Positions 7,582-15,869 of a stretch of 41,498 nt of DNA are shown here, piece after piece (position 1 is the stretch's first letter; every line of letters starts with the position of its first letter). Location: the NCBI GenBank assembly GCA_023512255.1, contig JAILZY010000028.1, positions 1 through 41,498 of the forward strand, written 5' to 3'. The stretch is from a bacterium. Its GTDB lineage: Bacteria; SZUA-182; DTGQ01. Under the pieces are notes generated by a model that did no database searches, had not been told where the DNA came from, and saw nothing but the letters and a program-made list of their open reading frames with translations. The translations under genes were made by a program, and so were the position numbers.

Positions 7582-10320
7582 ATGTCCCAAAAAACGTTCC
7601 TGGTTGCTGCTCTGTTTTTTACCACCATCTCACTCTGTATTCTGCTCGAAGGATGCGGCAGCGGAACTTCTTCGCCCACTACCGACTCTGGAGCTAATAC
7701 ACAATCAGGGGTCTCAGACTATGCGGCCTATATTTTCGGCCCGGCCTCATCCGGCCAATCGCTATTTAAGCTCTATAATCTTGCTGATACCAGCACAGAA
7801 GATGGAATTTTGATTCTGGATAGCCCAGATCAGGCCCCAGCCGGCTATGAGCCGATCGAGGGTTGCAGACTGATCCTTCCCGATGGCACCGAAGCCAGGA
7901 CGGATAGTTCTGGCTGGTTTAGGTTTACCCAGATTCCCTTTAACAGATCTGAGAGGGGAATTCCCCTGATTGTTGATCCGCAGGAGTCGAACCATCCCCG
8001 CTTAGCCAAGCTGATCGTCCCACTCATTGTGCCCAGAGCAAGGAACAGTTTTGAGTTTACAAATAACGGCCAGGGGCAGGATCTTAGGCTGATTATTAAA
8101 CCTGCTTCGCTGCTTTTATCCAAGGGGGCAAGATTTTTATACCGGGCCTTTTTAGTTGATGACCGCCAAGGAGCAGTATATCAGCTTCTTCCAAGTGAGG
8201 TTAGCTGGTCAGTCAGTGGTGATGGGGGAAGAGTTATTGGCAATATCGCCTCTAGCGGGCTATTCCAGGCTAGCGGCCTGGGGAAGGGGCAGGTGGTAGC
8301 CAGGGCAGTGGTCAACTCCCAACAGATGACAGCCTGGGGCGAAATAGAGATTGTCGATCGACTCCAGGTGTCTAGGATCTACGGCCAGGTTACCGACGCC
8401 TTTCAGCATCCTGTTGTCGGGGCGATTATTTTTGTGGCCGGATTTGAAAACGGGGTGATTACGAACGCTCAAGGGAGTTATCTCATCCCCAGCGTTCCCA
8501 CTGGTGAGAGTCTGACCTTGACCTTCATTTATCGAGGAATCGTAATTAAGACTTTGAATGGTGTAGTGGTGGAACATGGAGAGGCCAAGGAAATCAATGT
8601 GAGTCTAGACACCTTCCAGGAAACAGGGAAAGTTTTCTCCCGTGAAGGCCGGCTTATTCTGGCGGTCGAAGGATTGCAAGGACCACTTTCAACGGATGAA
8701 TTCCCCAAGACCAAAGAATATGAACTCCTTGGAGTAGCTGAGGTTGAGCCAAATCTATACCAGCAACTTAAGCAGGATGAGAGTGTGGGTTTTTGGGTCA
8801 TCATCGAAGGGCTCCCGATTCTCTCTTCGACCCAAGGAGGAGAAAGTCTCCAGCCTCAGGTAAAGGTTACCTCACTCAAGATACTTTCACCCGGCGAGCA
8901 AAATTTGCCGGTTCAGACCCTGCAAGGTGAGATTTCCTGGCAGGATGATGGACAACAGGTTTATTTCAGGGGACAACCGGGTAGGGGAGTGATTTTAAAT
9001 CAACTGATTCTCAATCAACTGAAGGTTTCAGGGATTGAAAAATTTCCCTTGATTTTAAAGAAATTGCAGGATTTTTCCGGCAGATGGTTTGCAGCCAAGC
9101 TAATTGGTCAGATTGATCGCTCGAGCCACAGTATTACCCTTTTTCAACTCAGCTTGGTTGAGACCTTCTTCCAACAAGAGGGAGAGATATCCTATGATCC
9201 CCAAATCTTGCCAGGAGGGGCCATTCTTATGACTGCCGGAAACAGCCAGACAGGTTTAGAAAATCCCCCTTCCTCGTTGGATCGGTCTTACCTTCTTCTC
9301 AATGTACAGGCAGTCTCGCCGCAGGTCTATAACCTCTTAGTCTCTTATGCGAATCAGGGCTTTCCCGGTGAGATTTCAGGAATCAAAATTGATGATCCGA
9401 ACTATGCTCTCCCACTGATCCAGGTGTGTCGAATTCAGCTATTTTCCAAAGCAAAAGGATATCTGCTCCACAGGAGGGGAGAAATCTGGTCTGATGAGCA
9501 AGGGCAGATCCGATTCTCTCTATCCCTGCCCCTTGGGGACGATGCTGATGTATACCTCCTGGACGGGGTTTCGCAGTTTGAAAAAATTCAACTCACTCTG
9601 GAACAATTTCCAGGCAGGCGCTATCTGTGCTTTCTGTCGGGGGAGATCAGCCAGGGGGCTGAGGAAGAGGAAATTGTAGTCTCTCAGATCGAGCTTCTTG
9701 GTCCGGCTGAAGAGCAGTCGGGGACCGGATCAGGGCTTCAAGGTGATGGAATTGCCTATTATAAACTTGAGAGCAGCTTGCCCATTGGTGGCAGGTATCT
9801 GTACCAAAAATTCATCAATGGGAGGATTGACCGCGAGGTGTATGAGCTGAGCAATATTCGGCCAGGCAGCGAAATTGCTGACCTGTTGAAATCTCGCCCC
9901 GGGCTGATTGTCCAGGTCAGCCTCAATTACTCAAATCCTCCGGTGAGCGGGCAGCAGCAGAATAATGCCCGAACAGGGCCACCGCGGCTGATCGTCAATC
10001 AGATTGATATTTTGAAAAATGTGGATCCGCTCTTTCAGGTTTCTGGTGAGCTGATTTATCACTCCTGGGAAGATATGATCGAGCTTGTGGCTACCTCTTC
10101 TGCTTTCCCTGAAGGGACCAGGCAAAGTTTTATCCTGGAGAGCGTGCCAAATGATATCTTGCTAACTCTCCTGACGCATCCCAATCGATTCATGGCCACG
10201 AGCGGGATCATTCAGGTTTTTCAGCCAAGGCAGCTCTCCATCCTTGAACCCTTGAAAGCCAAGGCTCTTGAACTAGTGATTGAGGAAAATTTGGATTTGG
10301 ATAAGGTTTACTCCAAATAA
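7582..10320 (+). CDS. Large lipoprotein (912 aa) with carboxypeptidase-regulatory-like and repeated beta domains
   Basis: A lipid signal peptide ends at C25 (CILLEGCGSG). A short domain (about 85-145) and a clearer one (about 265-345, IYGQVTDAFQHPVVGAIIFV, then NAQGSYLIPSVPTG) look like carboxypeptidase regulatory-like folds. Between them a region with the pattern VSWSVSGDGG resembles a bacterial Ig-like domain. The remaining 550 residues seem to be several diverged copies of one unrecognised beta-rich unit, each ending near a hydrophobic segment such as KVTSLKIL or IVNQIDIL. Start: ATG 7582 directly follows GGAGGAGG and opens with the signal peptide; the frame extends back to 7420, across the promoter. 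The sigma-54 promoter predicts regulated, probably condition-specific surface expression. A hairpin terminator follows. Confidence 0.85.
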   Translation: MSQKTFLVAALFFTTISLCILLEGCGSGTSSPTTDSGANTQSGVSDYAAYIFGPASSGQSLFKLYNLADTSTEDGILILDSPDQAPAGYEPIEGCRLILPDGTEARTDSSGWFRFTQIPFNRSERGIPLIVDPQESNHPRLAKLIVPLIVPRARNSFEFTNNGQGQDLRLIIKPASLLLSKGARFLYRAFLVDDRQGAVYQLLPSEVSWSVSGDGGRVIGNIASSGLFQASGLGKGQVVARAVVNSQQMTAWGEIEIVDRLQVSRIYGQVTDAFQHPVVGAIIFVAGFENGVITNAQGSYLIPSVPTGESLTLTFIYRGIVIKTLNGVVVEHGEAKEINVSLDTFQETGKVFSREGRLILAVEGLQGPLSTDEFPKTKEYELLGVAEVEPNLYQQLKQDESVGFWVIIEGLPILSSTQGGESLQPQVKVTSLKILSPGEQNLPVQTLQGEISWQDDGQQVYFRGQPGRGVILNQLILNQLKVSGIEKFPLILKKLQDFSGRWFAAKLIGQIDRSSHSITLFQLSLVETFFQQEGEISYDPQILPGGAILMTAGNSQTGLENPPSSLDRSYLLLNVQAVSPQVYNLLVSYANQGFPGEISGIKIDDPNYALPLIQVCRIQLFSKAKGYLLHRRGEIWSDEQGQIRFSLSLPLGDDADVYLLDGVSQFEKIQLTLEQFPGRRYLCFLSGEISQGAEEEEIVVSQIELLGPAEEQSGTGSGLQGDGIAYYKLESSLPIGGRYLYQKFINGRIDREVYELSNIRPGSEIADLLKSRPGLIVQVSLNYSNPPVSGQQQNNARTGPPRLIVNQIDILKNVDPLFQVSGELIYHSWEDMIELVATSSAFPEGTRQSFILESVPNDILLTLLTHPNRFMATSGIIQVFQPRQLSILEPLKAKALELVIEENLDLDKVYSK

Positions 10321-10377
10321 AGGATCATACTTCGTGTAATCTTCCCCCTCGAGTTTTCTTAGACATTGGAGGCACTT

Positions 10378-10457
10378 GCCTTCCCTTAGAAGGAAGGCCC
10401 ACAGGATAGTCTATGGTCAGGGCGGTCTATGGAAAGACCGCCCTGCAATAGGTTTTT
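10378..10457 (+). terminator. Two stem-loops after the large lipoprotein gene
   Basis: The first stem is GCCTTCC/GGAAGGC (10378-10384 with 10392-10398). The second, stronger stem is CAGGGCGGTC/GACCGCCCTG (10418-10427 with 10436-10445), 10 perfect bp with an 8-nt loop, followed within 7 nt by TTTTT. Only the rightward reading has the T-run. The structure lies between convergent genes. Confidence 0.6.
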
Positions 10458-10479
10458 ATAAGTTAAATGCTACCTTGCA

Positions 10480-11028
10480 TCAGATGAGGGTCAATCCAGC
10501 AATAGTACCCGCACTTAGCAAAGGAGCGAATTGGGGATATGAAGTATAATAGGCGCTATTGGCCACCGGCACATTGGCCTGGAGCCAGCTCGTGCTGGTT
10601 GGCAACAGCGTGCTCCATTTAACCAGACTCAGGTTGAGCGGCAGAGGAGTTCCCAATGGGCTCAAGAGATAGGATGGTGGCCACAGATTAACCCCAAACA
10701 GGGGATCATAGTAGACCATACCTGATGGAGTATTGTACAAAAGCCACGGATACTTCTGATTAATCGGATCCCAGGTCAACCCTGGCTGTACAGGAAGAAC
10801 GGTATCTCTGGTCAGGCTGGTAACAATTGGCGTCGGGACCCCGATAGCGTTTGGTGGCGAGAGCACAGGAGACCACAAGGGCCACAGGGTATTATACGGC
10901 GGCAGAGGCCACCAGTTCAGAGTAGTTGTTGTCAAAGCAGCCTGACTGACAGAAATTAGGGCTAAGAAGGTAAATACCAGAACAGCTAAACCTAATAAAC
11001 TTTTTTTGGGCATCTTTTGGGAACTCAT
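10480..11028 (-). CDS. Secreted Pro/Leu/Trp-rich protein of unknown function, 182 aa
   Basis: A clear signal peptide (charged KMPKKS, then a hydrophobic core, cleavage likely after SQA at 30) leads a 152-residue mature protein. It is unusually rich in Pro, Leu, Trp and Tyr (WWPLPPYNTLWPLWSPVL and similar), almost free of charge, and without cysteine. I recognise no family. It may be a secreted structural or cell-surface protein. AGAGGTGG lies 6 nt before the ATG, a strong ribosome binding site, so the gene is likely real. It converges on the large lipoprotein gene and has no operon partner. Confidence 0.75.
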   Translation of the reverse strand: MSSQKMPKKSLLGLAVLVFTFLALISVSQAALTTTTLNWWPLPPYNTLWPLWSPVLSPPNAIGVPTPIVTSLTRDTVLPVQPGLTWDPINQKYPWLLYNTPSGMVYYDPLFGVNLWPPSYLLSPLGTPLPLNLSLVKWSTLLPTSTSWLQANVPVANSAYYTSYPQFAPLLSAGTIAGLTLI

Positions 11029-11865
11029 ACCTAACCACCTCTTTAAAATGATGCTTGATAATTAATGAATAAATGTTATTAAGACATAGGAAAACACTTA
11101 ACAAAAAGTCTGCTTTCCTTGCCATCCCCCCTTCCTCCAAATTTTCTCCCCCATTTCCTCCATATGGCACATCTTGACATCTAGGATAGATATAATAGAT
11201 ATATTAGCTGACCACAAGCCGTAAACCTAAGGCCTCACCTGTCCAGATATTAAATAACCCACCTGTCCGCATATTACGAGAAAATATCATGATATCATGG
11301 ATAATTGTGAATAATGGCTATCCTCTGGCCAGAGTCTGTATGCGGATCAATTCAAAAACAGAAAAATAAACTTTTCCTTAAGGACCAGAAAGCCAAAATT
11401 TAGACCATGTAGAAAATCGACAGAAAACCCGAAGGCGCAACAGGAAGAGGTATTTACAGGCGAAAATATTGGGTCTTGCTTTTTTCGTATTGATTTATTA
11501 ATTAATCTGCTCTTGTCATTTATCAACCCCTGCTATCATGGAAGCGTAAGGAGAATTTTTTCGCTCTCATAAGGCGAATTATCACTATTAGATTGCATAA
11601 AGTGTTAGATTGCATAAAGTGTGCCTTGTATTTTTATACCTTCTAGTCATCTATTTTCTGGTAAATACTGAGGCTTCAGGGTCAAGAAAATCCTTCATCC
11701 GCAAAAAGAATATGCAAAATCTTTCACACTTTTTGGAGTATTAGACATAAGAGGTTGTTTATTAAAATCTATTTCAATCATAAAGATGTGAAATAAAATT
11801 CACTTTTGAAAATATCCCCTTTGGGCTGATAAAAATTGATAAAAATATAGTCGCTCTCATATAGT
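11029..11865. other. Gap of about 840 bp without genes
   Basis: Non-coding and A+T-rich. It includes two CACCTGTCC-containing repeats at 11236-11252 and 11260-11276 (15 of 17 identical) and a perfect 17-bp tandem repeat, TTAGATTGCATAAAGTG, at 11588-11621. No RNA gene or promoter could be supported. Confidence 0.5.
11588..11621. repeat. Perfect 17-bp tandem duplication
   Basis: TTAGATTGCATAAAGTG is repeated head to tail with no difference. It is non-coding. Confidence 0.85.
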
Positions 11866-12111
11866 AGCCAAAATGGAGAAGCACTGAAGATTAAAGGGAT
11901 GGGCCGCAAGCCAAAGCTAACCAATGAGCAGAGGGTAAAACTGAAAGAGATCATCATAAAAGGTCCAGAATAGTATGGGCTCAAGACAGGCATTTGGATT
12001 TCCTCTGTTATTCAGTGGGTTATCCAGGAGCAGTTCAATATCTTCTATGCAGTCAAAAATGGATGGGCCGCTTATCCAGGCAGCGCATGGAAAGGTAGTC
12101 CCCCTGATTAA
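11866..12111 (+). pseudogene. Remnant of an IS630-family transposase N-terminal region
   Basis: The forward frame reads GEALKIKGMGRKPKLTNEQ, then RVKLKEIIIKGPE, an in-frame TAG at 11971-11973, then YGLKTGIWISSVIQWVIQE and FNIFY. This is the helix-turn-helix linker pattern (GRKPKLT..Q, KGP..YG..TG.W) typical of IS630/Tc1-type transposases. The DDE catalytic part is absent and the frame soon loses similarity, ending at 12109-12111. It is a decayed insertion sequence piece just before the CRISPR-like repeats. No ends or target duplications were found. Confidence 0.65.
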
Positions 12112-12152
12112 CCTGTCTTCATTAACCTGTCTATGGAGGGAGCCGATATCAG

Positions 12153-12174
12153 CCGGTTCGAATTTTCGAACCGG
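12153..12174. repeat. 22-bp near-perfect palindrome
   Basis: CCGGTTCGAA and TTCGAACCGG are separated by TT only. The 10-bp arms are perfect. It sits between the transposase remnant and the repeat array and may be an old element end or a protein-binding site. Confidence 0.6.
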
Positions 12175-12305
12175 TTTATCCTGCCGCCGGGCATCGAAGG
12201 CTCCGGCCTGCCCGAATAGCTCAAATTCTTCCATGCCCTGGCCATCCCCCTGGCTATCCCTATGGAGCCAGGCCTTGAGTCGCTGAATGCACAGCCACGG
12301 CTGCG

Positions 12306-12643
12306 GCCATTGCCCTGTGAGTGAAGAATGAGTTCTCCTTCTGGTTATGGTTTAAGCGCTCCAGCGCCACTCTCCTGTATGAGTGGAGAAGGGTATACGG
12401 ATGATCCGTTAATTGCTAATCAATGGGCCATTCTAAGTGGAGAAGGGGCCAAGCGCGCTAGCCTGCATGGCGCGCCCTGAGCCATTGTCCTTGTATGAGT
12501 GGAGAAGAGGGCATCTGAGCGCTGGGGAGGCCGAGCTTTTGCCCATTATCCCTGCCATTATCCCTGTATGAGTGGAGAAGAGGCCTGCACGGCAGATTTA
12601 GTCGCTACCGCGTTACCATTATCCCTGTATGAGTGGAGAAGAG
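12306..12643 (-). CRISPR. Short decayed CRISPR-like array, six repeats, no cas genes
   Basis: Repeats start near 12306, 12366, 12427, 12481, 12554 and 12615, mostly 60-61 bp apart. The 28-nt unit is CCATTATCCCTGTATGAGTG followed by GAGAAGAG. The last two (12555-12582, 12616-12643) are identical, the fourth has two changes, and the first three are increasingly damaged. The intervening 32-33 bp segments differ, with one 12-bp partial repeat at 12542-12553. Read on the minus strand the unit (CTCTTCTCCACTCATACAGG then GATAATGG) resembles type I-E repeats, and the 61-bp period fits. Decay grows away from the right end, so a leader would lie at the right, but the next gene ends only 16 bp away. No cas gene is in the window. 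A degenerate minisatellite is the alternative. Confidence 0.55.
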
Positions 12644-12659
12644 ACTAGGGTCATTATAA

Positions 12660-13952
12660 CTATAGTCCACCGTTCTCATTCAGCTTGACCAAATAAAAAT
12701 TACTGCCCCCCTGGCCAAAAGAATCGGTGTATCCAGCTACAATATAGCCTCCATCTGAGGTCTGCTGTATAGAATATGCTTCCTCATCACTATCTCCCCC
12801 TACTGTTGTATCCCAAATTTTATCGCCGCTCCTATTCAGCTTGACCAAATAGAAATCTCTGCCTTGGCCAAAGGAATCGGTACATCCAGCTACAATATAC
12901 CCGTCATCTGAAGTCTGCCGAATGGCATAAGCCTCTTCGTAACTATCTCCTCCGAAATTTTTTCCCCAACTTATCGTGCCATTATCATTAACCATAGCTA
13001 TGTAAAAGTTGGTATTACCAGGAGGGGTAATTTCTATTTCTATGCATCCGGCCACAATATACCTGCCATCATGGGTCTGCTGGACAGCATTAGCTGCGTC
13101 AAAGCCGCTTCCCCCGAAGGTTATATCCCATTTTTTATTACCTTTTTCATCAAGTTTTACCAGGCAGCCATCAACATCCCATTCACCCTTACCGAGATAT
13201 CCGGCAATAATATAGCCACCATCAGAAGTCTGCTGGATAGCTTTAGCTTCATCATAATAATTCCCCCCAAAAGTCTTATGCCATTCCTCAGAGCCATTTT
13301 TATCAAGCTTGATTATGTACCAATCAGCATCATAGCTTTCATTTTCAACGTATCCAGCAATAACATACCCCCCATCAGAGGTTTGCCAAATGGAGTTGGC
13401 CACCTCATCACTATTCCCCCCAAAGGTTTTCCCCCACCTTTCATAGCCATTATTATCAAACTTTACAATGTAGATATCGCTAGACCCTGCTATCCCGAAA
13501 GAACTCGTATATCCGGCCACAATATACCCCCCGTCAGAGGTTTGCTGAATGGATCTGGCTTCCTCGAACCCGCTTCCTCCAAAGTTTTTTTTCCACTCTT
13601 CCTGCCCCCCCTTGGTAAGCTTTACTATATAGAGATCGAGATAGCCTGCTCCAAAAGAATCGCTATAGCCGGCTACAATATAGCCGTCATCAGAAGTCTG
13701 CACAACGGATTTGGCCACATCTTCGCCACTTCCTCCGAAAGTCATCTTCCAGGTACTCTTTCCCTCCAAAGTATCTTTGGGAGAACCGGGAGTATCTTTG
13801 GAAGAATCGGAGGCTTGAGGGCCGTTATTAGATGATCCCCCGCCACAACCAAAGAGGGAAAGAGATGAAATGCAACAAGTTAATAACAGGAAAAAGGTGA
13901 ACAATGAGAAATTAAGGATGGCCAATGACTTTTTTAAACTGCTGGTCTTCAT
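12660..13952 (-). CDS. Lipoprotein with a predicted seven-bladed beta-propeller
   Basis: A lipid signal peptide ends at C36 (SLFGCGGG). A Ser/Asp/Pro linker follows, then seven repeats of about 52-58 residues. Each has the pattern W-K-T-FGG, DEA-SIQQTSDGGYIVAGY, DSFG and D-Y-VKLD-NG. Seven such units suggest a closed propeller for binding or scaffolding at the cell surface. Similar repeat proteins are common in environmental bacteria and mostly have no known function. AGGAG stands 7 nt before the ATG at 13952. It is a separate leftward unit; the decayed CRISPR-like array begins 16 bp after its stop and would be on the same transcript. Confidence 0.88.
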   Translation of the reverse strand: MKTSSLKKSLAILNFSLFTFFLLLTCCISSLSLFGCGGGSSNNGPQASDSSKDTPGSPKDTLEGKSTWKMTFGGSGEDVAKSVVQTSDDGYIVAGYSDSFGAGYLDLYIVKLTKGGQEEWKKNFGGSGFEEARSIQQTSDGGYIVAGYTSSFGIAGSSDIYIVKFDNNGYERWGKTFGGNSDEVANSIWQTSDGGYVIAGYVENESYDADWYIIKLDKNGSEEWHKTFGGNYYDEAKAIQQTSDGGYIIAGYLGKGEWDVDGCLVKLDEKGNKKWDITFGGSGFDAANAVQQTHDGRYIVAGCIEIEITPPGNTNFYIAMVNDNGTISWGKNFGGDSYEEAYAIRQTSDDGYIVAGCTDSFGQGRDFYLVKLNRSGDKIWDTTVGGDSDEEAYSIQQTSDGGYIVAGYTDSFGQGGSNFYLVKLNENGGL

Positions 13953-14081
13953 TTTTTAACTCCTAAACTACTTTATTCCCTTTAAGCACAACCACCGAGT
14001 TAACAGATGGAGAACCAATATAGCGGATCTTCAATAGCGGACCTTCTGGCCCCGCCCCTCTGTCATTACTCCCTACGAAAC

Positions 14082-14126
14082 AGATAGCCTCCGCCACACG
14101 AGGAGCGCCTGCGGCGGAGGCTATCT
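14082..14126. terminator. 14-bp perfect stem-loop
   Basis: AGATAGCCTCCGCC (14082-14095) pairs with GGCGGAGGCTATCT (14113-14126) around a 17-nt loop, 50 bp after the parvulin lipoprotein stop. There is no T-run, so termination is plausible but not certain. Nearby, ATAGCGGATCTTC and ATAGCGGACCTTC (14020-14046) form another short tandem duplication. Confidence 0.45.
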
Positions 14127-14176
14127 TGTGACAGTAAGGACCGGAGGTTCTCGGAAAGGCCTTCTGTCAGCGGCTA

Positions 14177-15742
14177 TCATAAGGGATCCTGAGCCTCACG
14201 CTTAAAACTTTTCACTTCTATTTTGTAGTGCCTTTTCGCTTCTTCAAGCTTTTGATACATCCTTTGGGTCATCAGTTTAATCTTTATGGTGCTTTTTACC
14301 TCATCAAGCGGCTTAATCTCACCGCCTTTTTTATCCAGCAGACTTATGATCTCGTAACCATCTTCTGTTTTCACCACTCCGCTCACCTCGCCTTTCTCTA
14401 AAGCAAAAGCCGCTTTTTCAAAGGCGGAATCTTTTTCCCCTTTGCCAAACCAACCCGTTTCGCCGGCCTTCAAGTTCGAGGCCCGACTGGATTTTTTCGT
14501 GGCCAGCTTATGAAAAGAAGCCCCTCCTTTAAGCTCTCTTAGGATATTTTCAGCTTCCTCTCCCGTATTGGCGCAAATGTAACTAACCCTTATCTTGAGC
14601 GGCGCTCTAAACTCCTCAAGATGAGATTGGTAATAATCCTTTATCTCCTGATTGCTGATTTTAATTTTGTCGATAATAAAACGTCGGCGAAAGGCATTGG
14701 CAAGTATCTGCTCACTTTTTATTTTAAGCTCCAAGGCGACTTGCGGGTCATGCTCAAGGCCCACCTTCCTTGCTTCGCTGGCAAAGACCTCTCTCTCGAT
14801 CAAATATCTTGTCCATTTCTCTCTGAGCCTTTCCTTTTCCTTTTTCGAAGTCTCCCTGTCGACAATAGGAGCAATTTCTTTTTCGGTGATCGACTTGTTT
14901 CCAATCCAGGCCAATATTCCCACTTGTTGAGAAATCTTTACCTTCGCCTCCTGGTAGTATCTATTAACAAGCTCATCTTTTCTTTTTGCAAATGACAGGG
15001 AGTATATATTCTTTTTGGCTTCTTCAAAGGATATATGTTGACTCTCTCTTTTATCCAGTATCCTGACAATTTGGTAGTTTTTCCCCGTTGGGATGATTTC
15101 GCTGATTTTCCCTTTCTCCAAGGCATAAATAGTTTTTTCCAGTTCAGGCTCTATCTTGCCTTTTGATAGCCACCCATGCTTTCCGCCCTTCTTCCAGCAG
15201 CGGCAAATGGAATTTCGCTTGGCCACCTCTTCGAAAGAGATTCCTTCCTGCAGTAGCTTCATTACCTCTTGGGCCTGCTTGGCCCTTTTAACCACTATGT
15301 GACTCATCAATATCCCTTCAGGGATAACAAAGGCGTCCTTGTGTTCCTGATAATATCTTTCGATCTTCTCTTCAGCAGGAGTTGCCTGTTGGTCAATGTA
15401 TTTCTTGACGAAATATCGGGCTAAAATTTCACTTTTCGTCCTTTCTATTTCCTTCCTTATCTCCCGATCATTTTCCAGCCCTGCCTTCGTCGCCTCTCTG
15501 GATAAGACTTTCATCTCTATCAGGTCATTCATCAACCTATCATCCTTCAAAGCTAACCTATCCTTCAAAGCTTCGGGTATCGATTCCTTTACCACCCGTA
15601 AAGCCTCTTCCAATTCCTCCTCAGTGATCCGCTGATAATCTATTTTGGCTGTTACACTCTTATCCAGGCAACCAGCAACCAGCAGAATTAGCAAACCAAG
15701 TGCATACGAGAAGGTTCTCCACCTGGTTACTGACACCTTCAT
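14177..15742 (-). CDS. Lipoprotein peptidyl-prolyl isomerase with two parvulin domains (SurA/PrsA-like)
   Basis: Envelope folding chaperone of 521 residues. A lipid signal peptide ends at C25 (LILLVAGCLDK). A SurA-like helical region is followed by a parvulin domain (about 143-233: LMSHIVVKRA, GGKHGWLSKG, YALEKGKISEII). A second helical linker and second parvulin domain follow (about 381-472: RVSYICANTG, AGETGWFGKG, FALEKGEVSGVV). Both domains keep the G-W-G-G and ALEKGEIS core. SurA has the same double-parvulin plan; lipidation is more like PrsA. It is last in the leftward redox block, so it probably helps fold the exported cytochrome or oxidoreductase. AGGAAAGG lies about 12 nt before the ATG. 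Confidence 0.92.
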   Translation of the reverse strand: MKVSVTRWRTFSYALGLLILLVAGCLDKSVTAKIDYQRITEEELEEALRVVKESIPEALKDRLALKDDRLMNDLIEMKVLSREATKAGLENDREIRKEIERTKSEILARYFVKKYIDQQATPAEEKIERYYQEHKDAFVIPEGILMSHIVVKRAKQAQEVMKLLQEGISFEEVAKRNSICRCWKKGGKHGWLSKGKIEPELEKTIYALEKGKISEIIPTGKNYQIVRILDKRESQHISFEEAKKNIYSLSFAKRKDELVNRYYQEAKVKISQQVGILAWIGNKSITEKEIAPIVDRETSKKEKERLREKWTRYLIEREVFASEARKVGLEHDPQVALELKIKSEQILANAFRRRFIIDKIKISNQEIKDYYQSHLEEFRAPLKIRVSYICANTGEEAENILRELKGGASFHKLATKKSSRASNLKAGETGWFGKGEKDSAFEKAAFALEKGEVSGVVKTEDGYEIISLLDKKGGEIKPLDEVKSTIKIKLMTQRMYQKLEEAKRHYKIEVKSFKREAQDPL

Positions 15743-15869
15743 TACTATTTCATTCCTTTCCTCTAAGGAGATTGACTTTAAAGCACGAGGGACAAGAGAA
15801 GCAGACTTTTAGTCTGCTTCTCTATCCCCCAAACTGTCATTGGCTAAGAAGTATCAGGCCATTCATTCT

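Noticed and set aside
11029-11110. Sigma-54 promoter before the Pro/Trp-rich secreted protein gene
   Set aside because: A GG...GC pair exists on the leftward strand, but its spacing is wrong by 2 bp or more.
11778-12286. Several overlapping frames of 70-105 codons between the secreted protein and the repeat array
   Set aside because: They lie antisense or out of frame to the IS630 remnant and the palindrome, with no start signals.
12306-12643. An active CRISPR-Cas locus
   Set aside because: No cas gene is in the window, no leader is visible, and half of the repeats are damaged.
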